Positions 1 to 7,173 are shown, counted from the stretch's first letter. The stretch is DNA of 23,448 bases from JANYGM01 sp043764015 (GCA_043764015.1 JAYUKY010000138.1:1-23448); one strand, 5' to 3'. Translations and numbers: made by a program. Notes: a model not told the origin generated them from the letters alone.

Positions 1-100
1 ATTTTCTAGTATTATTCTAATTTTAGTCATAAGATTTTTTTTCGTAAAGCTACACAAAAATCAATATATTTGCAACGGAACTTTTACAGCAACGAATAAT

Positions 101-652
101 TTATGTGAAATTAGAAATATTTTGCTTCATTTTCCTCTTAACATATTCGCTAAAATTATCAGATAATTTTAATGCGCCTCTAAATTTACTAAGAGGTAAT
201 GCATTAAAAGTTCTTAATAACCAATTATCCAAATCTTTTTCACTAACATTATCCCATTCTGCAAATAGTTCAAAAGAAAATCTATATACTGGTGGGTCAT
301 CTCCCTCATTAAGCATTACAAAATCATAGATTTCACTTTCATTAAGAATTGGCAAATGATAGTTATAAAAAGTATCATCTTTTTTAAAGTTATGCAGTTG
401 ATCTAGGTCGTTCTTAACTTCACTTATCATCAAAGGAAGCGTTTCTAGTGTATAATTTGAAAAACCTATACCATACCAAAATATGTCATAACGCCCACCA
501 CCAGCAATGAGAAAAAACTCTCTAACTGCTTCTGGAAACTTAATATTTAAACTTTTTTCAACTCCAACAATAACATCTTCGTTAGAAGGTACTAACAGAG
601 GTGATAGATAATGTTTATTGTAATCTAAAAAATCTAAATATTTGTATAACAT
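101..652 (-). CDS. SUKH (SMI1/KNR4) family protein
   Basis: A 183-residue protein with the SUKH fold signature. An N-terminal segment around residues 28-55 reads like the family pattern of a short helix, then a Pro-Glu pair and a hydrophobic helix ending in Gly-Gly (KFPEAVREFF, then IAGGG). Near residues 112-130 there is the second conserved block (NEGDDPPVYRFSFELF). SUKH proteins are known as immunity proteins against contact-dependent or polymorphic toxins in bacteria, but many copies are solitary and uncharacterised. It lies 50 bases behind the aspartic protease gene on the same strand and probably shares its transcript. No toxin is visible next to it, and no signal peptide or membrane segment is seen, so it should be cytoplasmic. 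Family assignment is fairly safe; an immunity role here is inference only. Confidence 0.75.
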   Translation of the reverse strand: MLYKYLDFLDYNKHYLSPLLVPSNEDVIVGVEKSLNIKFPEAVREFFLIAGGGRYDIFWYGIGFSNYTLETLPLMISEVKNDLDQLHNFKKDDTFYNYHLPILNESEIYDFVMLNEGDDPPVYRFSFELFAEWDNVSEKDLDNWLLRTFNALPLSKFRGALKLSDNFSEYVKRKMKQNISNFT

Positions 653-702
653 TAAAATTTAGGTTTTAAAGGACATTTAGAAAGAAATAGGTGAGTAAAC
701 AC

Positions 703-1083
703 TTAATAAACCACAGACGCAGGAATATTTGGGTGTTCTGGGTTGGCAATAACAATCTGCTTGGCAGGATGAATTAGAATATCCATATCCTCCATAGGAA
801 TAGCTCCAAGTAGGCATTGATTACCCAAAACCATAGCACCAGTAAAACTAACACGCCCTTTCCAGTCCACTTTGATAGGACCAACGTAGGGTAATTTATG
901 AACAGTACCGTCTGCAAGTGTTACAGGACGTTTTTCAAATTCTTCTAATTTGAGCTGAATACATTGTGTTTCTGTAATGCACAAATGAAGTGCGCCAGTA
1001 TCCACCAAACTAAGTACTTCTATTGCTTCTAGTTCAGGAAACCTAGGATTAGACAGTTTTATATGCGTTTTGATAATGCCCAT
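703..1083 (-). CDS. Clan AA (retropepsin-like) aspartic protease
   Basis: A 126-residue single-domain protein. The retropepsin catalytic motif is seen as LVDTGALHLCI at about residues 26-36 (Asp-Thr-Gly-Ala flanked by hydrophobic residues). The flap-side half contains LADGTVHKLPYVG, and the C-terminal psi-loop region contains LLGAIPMEDMDILIHP, typical of small bacterial clan AA proteases. Such enzymes act as homodimers, each chain giving one catalytic Asp. Physiological substrates of the bacterial group are largely unknown. There is no signal peptide, so a cytoplasmic location is likely. The start lies 21 bases after the stop of the DoxX-type gene and the stop is 50 bases before the SUKH start, suggesting one operon. 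Protease activity is inferred from the motif only. Confidence 0.68.
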   Translation of the reverse strand: MGIIKTHIKLSNPRFPELEAIEVLSLVDTGALHLCITETQCIQLKLEEFEKRPVTLADGTVHKLPYVGPIKVDWKGRVSFTGAMVLGNQCLLGAIPMEDMDILIHPAKQIVIANPEHPNIPASVVY

Positions 1084-1104
1084 TTTTTAATTATTTAATA
1101 AAGT

Positions 1105-2307
1105 TTACTTACACAACGCCTGTACTTCTTGTGCGCTAGGTATGCTCATATAAGAGAATTTACCTTTCACAACGCCATCTTTGAGTATCATAATGCCAGG
1201 ACTTGTGCGTATCATTGTTTTAAGCACTTTTCCGTCCATTCCATAAGCTGGAAAAGCCAAACGGTATTCGTGGCGTACAGCTTCCATTTGCCCTGTAGAA
1301 TTGGTCAAAAGCCACGTTTCTATGTTCATTTTTTTAAGTTCGTCTGCTAATGTACCTACATTTTTGAGGCTTTGCAAATGAGATTTTTCTAAGTCAGGTA
1401 CTAAAATAAGCAACCTATTTCCCTTAAAAATCTTCTGCGTAAGGCTTGTGTCTGCGCCTGTAACAGCAAAATCAGTAACTTTTGCTTTTGCTTCTGGGTT
1501 TAGAAGTTCTTTATCATACGACTTGTATTTATAAGTCAATGTATCATTAAATTTATCTTCCCAAGCCTCACTTTGCTCATCTTTTTGTGTTTTGAGGTTA
1601 GTAAAAACGTATTTTTCTTTGCTATATCTCAAAGGTTCTGATGGTTTCATTTGTGCAGGAATACTATTTCCAACCTTGTAGGGCAAAAAATCAACTGGTG
1701 GAAGGTAATAAATAGCATACAGACCCAATCCAAAACAAGCAATATTATTAACAATATCAATTCTTAACCCCCATTTTTGCGGCAGATTTGGCGTAATTTT
1801 TTTCTGTTGCAACATCAAAATTCCAATCAAAATAACTAAAACAATATCTTTAATGAAAGATTCAACTGGTTTTAGCTTGATAGCATCACCAAAACAACCA
1901 CAATCCGTAACTTTATTGTAATGCCACGAGTAGAAAGTAAGGAACGTAAAAAATAAAACCATCAAAAATAATACCCAAATAGTGAAGCGTATGCGGTGTC
2001 CTGTGAGGAGATTAACACCCAAAATAACCTCAAAAGCGCACATCAAAACAGAAAAAATAATGGCATAATCACGCAAACCATACATAAATTTGCTTAGTGT
2101 AGTTTCTTTGATTTGGTCGTTTGGAATGGGTTGTGCTTGTCCATTGATGACAATTTGAGCAGGTTTATCTTTGAGGTCGTCTGCAAAAACCTCAAAATAT
2201 TCTTCTAGTTTGATTTTTGTGCCTACTGGGTCGTTGAGCTTGATAAGTCCAGAAAAAATAAACAATGAGCCAACAAGGAAAATAATAATTTTATTGATAA
2301 TTTTCAT
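1105..2307 (-). CDS. DoxX/MauE-type membrane protein with thioredoxin-like C-terminus (BT_3928 family)
   Basis: A 400-residue membrane protein. The N-terminus (residues 5-25) is a hydrophobic segment with the DoxX pattern FSGLIKLNDPVG. Further membrane segments follow at roughly residues 75-100, 105-127, 150-165 and 185-205. A DCGCFGD motif lies just after the third segment; the same Cys pair is typical of MauE/DoxX-type quinone- or thiol-linked membrane proteins. The last ~120 residues are soluble and look like a degenerate thioredoxin fold (hydrophobic strand LLILVPDL, then helix, then WLLTNST), without a CXXC active site. This layout is common in Bacteroidota. A redox role at the cytoplasmic membrane is a family-based inference; no substrate is known. 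It is the first gene of a probable minus-strand operon. A T-run heptamer repeat begins 10 bases upstream of its ATG. Confidence 0.78.
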   Translation of the reverse strand: MKIINKIIIFLVGSLFIFSGLIKLNDPVGTKIKLEEYFEVFADDLKDKPAQIVINGQAQPIPNDQIKETTLSKFMYGLRDYAIIFSVLMCAFEVILGVNLLTGHRIRFTIWVLFLMVLFFTFLTFYSWHYNKVTDCGCFGDAIKLKPVESFIKDIVLVILIGILMLQQKKITPNLPQKWGLRIDIVNNIACFGLGLYAIYYLPPVDFLPYKVGNSIPAQMKPSEPLRYSKEKYVFTNLKTQKDEQSEAWEDKFNDTLTYKYKSYDKELLNPEAKAKVTDFAVTGADTSLTQKIFKGNRLLILVPDLEKSHLQSLKNVGTLADELKKMNIETWLLTNSTGQMEAVRHEYRLAFPAYGMDGKVLKTMIRTSPGIMILKDGVVKGKFSYMSIPSAQEVQALCK

Positions 2308-2317
2308 AGAAATGATG

Positions 2318-2343
2318 TTTTTTAGTTGTTAGTTGTGAATTAA
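2318..2343 (+). repeat. Heptamer array, TAGTTGT/GAATTAA flavour
   Basis: A T-run followed by TAGTTGT, TAGTTGT and GAATTAA. The units are seven bases long and fit a degenerate GARTTGT unit. It starts next to the ATG of the DoxX-type gene and reads away from it. Short and only two to three units, so on its own it would be weak; it is listed because the same architecture recurs across the window. Confidence 0.5.
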
Positions 2344-2373
2344 TATAAAACACAATTAGAATACAACAAAATA

Positions 2374-2402
2374 AGCACCTTCAAAAAAAGAAGATGCTTT
2401 TT
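2374..2402 (-). terminator. Intrinsic terminator behind the terD pair
   Basis: A hairpin with arms 2374-2382 and 2390-2398 and a seven-base loop. Read on the minus strand the stem is nine pairs with one U-G wobble (on the plus strand that position would be a C-A mismatch), and it is followed by a T-rich stretch. The better pairing on the minus strand assigns it to the terD transcript, whose last gene stops at 2522. It separates that transcript from the DoxX-type operon. Confidence 0.6.
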
Positions 2403-2410
2403 GAAAAGTA

Positions 2411-2487
2411 TGTAGGGTATAAAACCCTACTTTATTGATGATAAACATAAATTATTAATAATCAGTAGCGCAGGGTTTTATACCCTG
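2411..2487. repeat. Bistable palindromic element
   Basis: AGGGTATAAAACCCT (2413-2427) and its exact reverse complement AGGGTTTTATACCCT (2472-2486) form a 15-base inverted repeat with 44 bases between. Each arm is also a hairpin by itself (AGGGT pairing with ACCCT). The DNA or RNA could therefore form two small hairpins or one long stem. It lies in the 3' region of the terD-1 gene, between its stop and the terminator. Confidence 0.6.
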
Positions 2488-2521
2488 AGGATAAAAACGG
2501 CTTTTGAATTAAATTTATAAC

Positions 2522-3178
2522 TTACGAAAGTAAATATTTACTTTGAATAGTGAGGATTGTGTCATCAATATTTTTGGCGGCAATTGCTTCTCCAATAGTT
2601 GCAAATTCCCAATTTCCGTTGGGCTTGCGTACCAATTTACCCATTACCATAGACACATATCCCTTGAAAGAAGCATCACCAGAAAGGTTAAAAGTAGCAA
2701 AAACAGACTGCACACGTGTTGGCGTGCCTTCAAAAATTCTAATTTTAGAGTACGGAATATCTGCAAAATCTTGGTTATTATAAGAATTGAGATAAAAAAC
2801 AATACTTGTTACCTTTGGATTTACTTGATTTAGTTTGATTTGTATAACTTCGTTGTCAAAGCCATCATCTCCATCTGTGTCGCCATCTCTGTCGTCTCCG
2901 CTGTGTATGATAGCACCATCACGTGAGCGTAATTTTTTGTAATAAACGGTTTCAATAATGGCATTTTCTTTGCCATCTTGTTCACCATAAGTTGTTACAC
3001 TACCATCTAAATCAACGGCAATGGTTTCTTTGAAAAGTCCAAAAAAGGCAGGCTTTTTGATAGACCCCCAATTTAGCCCAATACAAACTTCTTCTAGTTT
3101 GTGTCCGTCTTTTTCTAAAGAAATTCTACTTCCTTTGCTGAGATTGATACCAGTTTTTTTATTTAATTCTATAGACAT
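2522..3178 (-). CDS. TerD-family protein, paralogue 1
   Basis: A 218-residue protein starting MSIELNKKTGINLSKG, the usual TerD N-terminus. It shows GLNWG, then AVDLDGS, IIHSGDDRDGD and a very Asp-rich stretch DTDGDDGFDNE, and then strand blocks ending in the C-terminal WEFATIGEA. In TerD proteins the two acidic loops bind calcium, and the family acts in stress, tellurite or phage-related responses. This copy has about 30 residues more than paralogue 2, mainly at the C-terminus. The frame stays open to an ATG at 3238, but the extra 20 residues are translated heptamer repeat, so I start at 3178. It follows paralogue 2 by 69 bases on the same strand. Whether it has any tellurite role is unknown; no TerC, TerZ or TerA gene is near. 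Confidence 0.85.
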   Translation of the reverse strand: MSIELNKKTGINLSKGSRISLEKDGHKLEEVCIGLNWGSIKKPAFFGLFKETIAVDLDGSVTTYGEQDGKENAIIETVYYKKLRSRDGAIIHSGDDRDGDTDGDDGFDNEVIQIKLNQVNPKVTSIVFYLNSYNNQDFADIPYSKIRIFEGTPTRVQSVFATFNLSGDASFKGYVSMVMGKLVRKPNGNWEFATIGEAIAAKNIDDTILTIQSKYLLS

Positions 3179-3179
3179 T

Positions 3180-3241
3180 TTTTTGAGGTGTGAAGTGTGA
3201 AGTGTGAGGTGTGAAGTAGAATACATTTCACACCACACTTA
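3180..3241. repeat. GARGTGT heptamer array folded as inverted repeat
   Basis: On the plus strand a T-run leads into GAGGTGT, GAAGTGT, GAAGTGT, GAGGTGT and GAAGTA (to about 3213). After a short spacer comes the complementary-type stretch TTTCACACCACACTT (3225-3239). The two halves can pair into a hairpin between the two terD genes. The array abuts the ATG of terD paralogue 1. Confidence 0.7.
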
Positions 3242-3247
3242 AAAAAT

Positions 3248-3808
3248 TTATGCGTACATATCCACGTAGCCTTGCAAGCCTTTGTTTGAGCCAATGCCAG
3301 ATGCTACAAAAATCCATTCTCCGTTTTCTCTTTTCAAGCGTCCAAATTCTATATCTGTATTGTCTGGGTAGTTAGCATCAAGGTCATAACGCAAGATTTC
3401 ACGTTTTGTAGCCACATCAACCATACGAATATAAGCATCAGAAAGCATACCAAAATTATATTTTTTGGTGCTTGCCTCGTGTATGCTCACGACTAGCAAA
3501 ATCTCTGAAATATTGTTAGAAATAAGGTCAAGGTTAGCCAAAATCATTTCGTCATCTTCATCACCCACACCTGTGCGGTTGTCGCCAGTATGTTGCAAAC
3601 CGCCATCAGGAGATTTTAGGTTGTTGTAAAAAATGAAATATTCATCAGATGGGAGCTTGCCCGTAGGACCTACCATAAAGACAGAAACGTCCAAATCTAG
3701 AGAATTTCCCGCTTTTACTTCCCAGCCTAAGCCCAACATTATTTTTTTGAGTGTTGGCTCTGTTTTGGTGAGATTAAATGTACTTCCTTTTTTGAGTGAT
3801 ATAGCCAT
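3248..3808 (-). CDS. TerD-family protein, paralogue 2
   Basis: A 186-residue protein close to the standard TerD length (about 190). In order: MAISLKKGSTFNL, a GLGWEV block, the calcium-site loop SLDLDVSVFM, then HTGDNRTGVGDEDDEMI, LLVVSIHEA, the AYIRMVD block, RYDL and the C-terminal REDGEWIF-like strand (here RENGEWIFVASG). Both acidic calcium-binding loops are intact. Read from the family: cytoplasmic, calcium-binding, associated with chemical and envelope stress. It is first in a two-gene transcript with paralogue 1. The two copies have diverged substantially, so this is an old duplication rather than a fresh one. Confidence 0.88.
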   Translation of the reverse strand: MAISLKKGSTFNLTKTEPTLKKIMLGLGWEVKAGNSLDLDVSVFMVGPTGKLPSDEYFIFYNNLKSPDGGLQHTGDNRTGVGDEDDEMILANLDLISNNISEILLVVSIHEASTKKYNFGMLSDAYIRMVDVATKREILRYDLDANYPDNTDIEFGRLKRENGEWIFVASGIGSNKGLQGYVDMYA

Positions 3809-3967
3809 TTTTCAGGTAAAATTTTTATGGTTTGTTGATGTTGATTAATAATAATTTTGTAAAAATAAACTTCTTTTTTGTTAAAACAAAAAACTATTCC
3901 TAAAAATCTGTATTTTTGTGAATATTTTTATAGCTGTTTTCTAATTTATGCTATTTTTAGCGTTATT

Positions 3968-4321
3968 ATGGCTTTTTTATTGATTAAAAATCTTACTGAT
4001 GTTCGTATCAAAATCATTCCAAAATTCTCTATTTTAAAAAATTTACAAGAGAATTTTATAGATTTTAGCCACGCTTGCGGAGGCAAAGGGCGTTGCATAA
4101 CTTGTAAAATGCAGGTTTTGGAAGGTGAAAATATGCTTAGTGCGCTCACAAATGCAGAACAGAATTTTAGAGAACAAAAACTTTTGAAAAATACAGAAAG
4201 GCTTGCTTGTCAGACTTTTATGAATAATTTGGAAGAAAAAAATAATTTTGATACTGAAAATAATTTAATAATTAGTATCCCAAAAGAAACACAATTACCA
4301 CATTTGGAGTACTTGGAATAA
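3968..4321 (+). CDS. 2Fe-2S ferredoxin-type protein
   Basis: A 117-residue plant-type [2Fe-2S] ferredoxin domain. The four ligand cysteines are visible at residues 37, 43, 46 and 81 (ACGGKGRCITC with x5 and x2 spacing, then LACQTF). It carries electrons in the cytoplasm; the partner enzyme is not shown by the context. An upstream in-frame ATG at 3878 would add 30 hydrophobic residues that do not belong to the fold, so I chose the ATG at 3968, directly before FLLIKNLTDVRIKII. The C-terminus after residue 95 is polar and not conserved in the family. The truA gene follows after 134 bases with a hairpin between, so co-transcription is uncertain. Confidence 0.82.
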   Translation: MAFLLIKNLTDVRIKIIPKFSILKNLQENFIDFSHACGGKGRCITCKMQVLEGENMLSALTNAEQNFREQKLLKNTERLACQTFMNNLEEKNNFDTENNLIISIPKETQLPHLEYLE

Positions 4322-4335
4322 ATATTAACGAGTTT

Positions 4336-4406
4336 AAGCACTCAAATATCTCTGCACCGTCAGCTAAAGCAGGCGGTAAAAGTTTTTTTACTTTATTTAA
4401 GTGCTT
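4336..4406 (+). terminator. Nested hairpin behind the ferredoxin gene
   Basis: An outer inverted repeat (4336-4348 and 4394-4406, 12 of 13 matching) encloses a GC-rich hairpin at 4356-4377 (ACCGTCAGC / GCAGGCGGT around TAAA, with one mismatch). A run of seven T lies at 4383-4389. The inner hairpin is much richer in G+C than its surroundings. It could end the ferredoxin transcript, or be a small dispersed repeat. Confidence 0.5.
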
Positions 4407-4427
4407 GATTATTAAAATCTTGTATTA

Positions 4428-4452
4428 AATTCACAACTCACAATTCACAACT
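4428..4452. repeat. GARTTGT heptamer array
   Basis: TTCACAA, CTCACAA and TTCACAA in direct succession; on the minus strand these are GAATTGT and GAGTTGT units. The array ends four bases before the TTG start codon of truA. Confidence 0.6.
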
Positions 4453-4455
4453 ATT

Positions 4456-5181
4456 TTGCGTTATTTTATACAAATTTCTTACAAGGGGACAGCTTATAAC
4501 GGCTGGCAAATTCAGCCAAATGGCACAACAGTACAGGAAAAAATACAAAAAGTGCTTTCAACTACTTTGCGACAAGAAATTGAGCTGGTGGGTAGTGGAC
4601 GCACAGACACAGGCGTACATGCAAGTTTGCAAGTAGCACATTTTGACACAGAAAAAGTGCTAACTAACCAAAATTTGCGACAATGGAACGGAATGTTGCC
4701 CAAAGACATCAGTATCAACAATATAGAAGAGGTAAGTCCCACTACTCACGCTCGTTTTGATGCTACTTTGCGTAGCTATGAATACCGTATTTGTTTAGAT
4801 AAAAACCCTTTTTTGACTGATTTAGCCTACTTTTATTTAGGAAAAACGGACATTGCTTTAATGAATTTGGCAGCAAAACAACTTTTGGAACACAAAGATT
4901 TTGAATGCTTTAGCAAAGTAAAAACACAAAAAGATAATTTTTTGTGTAATATAACTGTGGCAGAATGGGTAGAAATAGATAACCTATTGATTTTTAAGAT
5001 TTCAGCAAACCGTTTCTTACGTGGAATGGTGCGTGCCATTGTAGGAACTTTGCTAGAAATAGGTGCAGGCAAACGAAATTTTGAAGATTTTTCAGAAATT
5101 CTTATATCAAAAAACAGACAAAAAGCAGGACACGCCGCACCACCAGAAGGGCTTTTTTTGGTTGATGTAAGATATTCTTAG
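4456..5181 (+). CDS. truA: tRNA pseudouridine(38-40) synthase TruA
   Basis: A 241-residue protein matching TruA along its whole length (family about 245-270). It begins MRYFIQISYKGTAYNGWQ, has the catalytic motif GRTDTGVHA with the nucleophile Asp at residue 51, and later the conserved RSYEY block and RFLRGMVRAIVG. It converts uridines 38-40 of the tRNA anticodon stem-loop to pseudouridine, acting as a homodimer in the cytoplasm. The start codon is TTG at 4456: there is no ATG in frame until about residue 78, well past the conserved N-terminus. The TTG immediately follows a heptamer repeat, which suggests the repeat may have replaced an older start region. A weak hairpin followed by T's lies just after the stop (5183-5200). 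Confidence 0.95.
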   Translation: MRYFIQISYKGTAYNGWQIQPNGTTVQEKIQKVLSTTLRQEIELVGSGRTDTGVHASLQVAHFDTEKVLTNQNLRQWNGMLPKDISINNIEEVSPTTHARFDATLRSYEYRICLDKNPFLTDLAYFYLGKTDIALMNLAAKQLLEHKDFECFSKVKTQKDNFLCNITVAEWVEIDNLLIFKISANRFLRGMVRAIVGTLLEIGAGKRNFEDFSEILISKNRQKAGHAAPPEGLFLVDVRYS

Positions 5182-5221
5182 TGCATTAAAATGCTATTTT
5201 TATCAAAAAATAAAATAAAAA

Positions 5222-5252
5222 TTTGGTATATTCATTTTAAATCCTACCTTTG
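5222..5252 (+). promoter_or_regulatory. Bacteroidota-type promoter of rho
   Basis: TTTG (5222-5225), 19 bases, then TACCTTTG (5245-5252), matching exactly the phylum consensus TTTG-N19-TAnnTTTG used by the primary sigma factor. The transcript would start near 5258 and have a leader of about 180 bases before the rho ATG. Confidence 0.65.
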
Positions 5253-5257
5253 TGAAG

Positions 5258-5439
5258 TTATTTTGAAAAGTGCAGGTTTTCTAAAACATTTTTCCTAACC
5301 TTTTCTATAACGCATTTCCATTATAACTTTCTGATTTTTTCCTAAAAATCTCCAAAAATCCTCCATTAAAACTTACTACGTTTTTGGTTCATCAGCCTAA
5401 AACGCATTTAAACGCATTTCCTACCTTATTTCGTAATCT
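5258..5439 (+). promoter_or_regulatory. C-rich, G-poor rho leader
   Basis: The leader is strongly depleted in G and rich in C and U, especially 5290-5439, and has no clear hairpins. It holds three copies of AACGCATTT (about 5309, 5400 and 5410). An unstructured C>G RNA is what Rho binds (rut site), and in Escherichia coli the rho gene is controlled by Rho-dependent attenuation in its leader. Autoregulation here is an inference from composition. Confidence 0.4.
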
Positions 5440-7173
5440 ATGTACAACATTGATGAGCTAAACCTCAAACTTCTTTCAGAACTTAAAGAAATAGCTGACA
5501 CCTTCCAAGTCAATACCAAAAAACTCACTAAACAAGAACTTGTTTATAAGATTTTGGACGAACAAGCAAAACTCCCAGATGACAAATTTGCTATCCAAAT
5601 TCAAGAAAAAACTTATGATGAAATTCTTTTGGATAATGGCACAGAAAAGCTAGACGAAGACTCAAAACGCAAGCGTATCAAAAGACAAAACGTCCAATCA
5701 AATACAAATGAAGACATTTCTGTCAATGAAAATGAAGTTGGTGAAACAGAAACTAAAACTATTTCTTCTGAAAATTTAGAAGGAAATTTGAAGGAAATTC
5801 CAAAAGATAAAGTTTTCGTGAAACATCACCAAAATAAAAAACATCTTGAAAACACCAATAATCTAGTAAACTCTGATAACCAAAATTCAGAAAATCAAAA
5901 TACTGATAATCAAGTAGTTGAAACAGAATTGAAAGCTGTTACAAACACTTCCACAAATGTTGTTCCAAAAGAACACAAAAACCCCAATCAACACAATAAA
6001 AACCCTAATAATAACCAAAATCTACAGAAAAAACGTGATAGTTTGCGTGATTTTGATGGTACAATCAACAATATGGGTGTGCTTGAAATGATGCAAGATG
6101 GCTATGGTTTTCTGCGCTCTGCGGATTATAATTATTTGTCTAGCCCTGATGATATATACGTTTCACACTCTCAAATCAAACTTTTTGGCTTGCGTGTAGG
6201 TGATACAGTGAAAGGTTTTGTACGCCCTCCAAAAGAAGGTGAAAAATATTTTGCACTTTTGCGTGTGGAAAGCGTCAATGGCAAAACAACAGAAGAAATC
6301 CGTGATAGAATACCTTTTGAGCATCTTACGCCACTTTTTCCAAAAGATAAACTAAAATTAAGTACGTCTTCTAGCCTGTTTTCTACTCGTTTGCTTGATA
6401 TGTTTGCGCCAATAGGCAAAGGACAACGTGGAATGATTGTTGCGCAACCAAAAACAGGTAAAACAACGCTTCTCAAAGACATTGCCAACGCTATTGTTGA
6501 AAATCACCCAGAAGTTTATTTGATTATTTTGCTTGTTGATGAACGCCCGGAAGAGGTAACAGATATGCAACGTAGTGTAAAAGCAGAGGTAATTTCTTCT
6601 ACTTTTGATGAGCAAGCAGAACGCCACGTAAAAGTGTCGGCTATGGTGCTTGAAAAGGCTAAAAGAATGGTTGAATGTGGTCACGATGTCGTTATTTTGT
6701 TAGATTCTATCACGAGGCTGGCTCGTGCCTACAATACAACTGTACCATCTTCTGGTAAGATTTTGACTGGTGGTGTTGATGCCAACGCAATGCAAAAACC
6801 TAAACGCTTTTTTGGTGCAGCACGAAAAGTGGAAAATGGTGGCTCTCTGACCATTATTGCTACTGCGCTTGTGGACACAGGCTCACGTATGGACGAGGTG
6901 ATTTTTGAAGAATTTAAAGGAACTGGTAATATGGAACTGCAACTAGACCGCAAACTGGCTAATAGACGTGTTTACCCTGCCATTGATATTCCTAATTCTG
7001 GCACTCGTAGGGAAGATTTGCTTATTGACAAAGACGACCTAAAACGTATTTGGATACTCCGCAAATATATGGATAGTATGAATTCTAATGAAGCTATGGA
7101 GTTTTTGCTAGACAAAATGAAACATACACAAGACAATAAAGAGTTTTTGAACTCTATGAATAGTGGAAAATAG
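5440..7173 (+). CDS. rho: Transcription termination factor Rho with disordered insertion
   Basis: A 577-residue Rho, against about 420 in Escherichia coli. Residues 1-45 form the Rho_N helical domain. Residues about 60-205 are a low-complexity, Asn/Gln/Lys/Glu-rich, probably disordered insertion. The cold-shock RNA-binding domain follows (GVLEMMQDGYGFLRS, about 211 onward). The ATPase core has the Walker A motif QPKTGKTT at about 336-343, the LLVDERPEEVTDM block, and LLDSITRLARAYN. It is the hexameric RNA translocase that ends untranslated transcripts. The insertion is usual in Bacteroidota, and in Bacteroides thetaiotaomicron this kind of region is reported to drive Rho condensation. The gene has its own promoter and a C-rich leader. 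The core is complete with no missing key residue. Confidence 0.97.
   Translation: MYNIDELNLKLLSELKEIADTFQVNTKKLTKQELVYKILDEQAKLPDDKFAIQIQEKTYDEILLDNGTEKLDEDSKRKRIKRQNVQSNTNEDISVNENEVGETETKTISSENLEGNLKEIPKDKVFVKHHQNKKHLENTNNLVNSDNQNSENQNTDNQVVETELKAVTNTSTNVVPKEHKNPNQHNKNPNNNQNLQKKRDSLRDFDGTINNMGVLEMMQDGYGFLRSADYNYLSSPDDIYVSHSQIKLFGLRVGDTVKGFVRPPKEGEKYFALLRVESVNGKTTEEIRDRIPFEHLTPLFPKDKLKLSTSSSLFSTRLLDMFAPIGKGQRGMIVAQPKTGKTTLLKDIANAIVENHPEVYLIILLVDERPEEVTDMQRSVKAEVISSTFDEQAERHVKVSAMVLEKAKRMVECGHDVVILLDSITRLARAYNTTVPSSGKILTGGVDANAMQKPKRFFGAARKVENGGSLTIIATALVDTGSRMDEVIFEEFKGTGNMELQLDRKLANRRVYPAIDIPNSGTRREDLLIDKDDLKRIWILRKYMDSMNSNEAMEFLLDKMKHTQDNKEFLNSMNSGK

Noticed and set aside
65..72. TATATTTG on the plus strand as a promoter
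   Set aside because: No -33 partner at proper spacing and no plus-strand gene follows; it would run against the SUKH gene.
2522..3808. Calling the terD pair a tellurite resistance locus
   Set aside because: The essential partner genes are missing and TerD proteins have broader stress roles.
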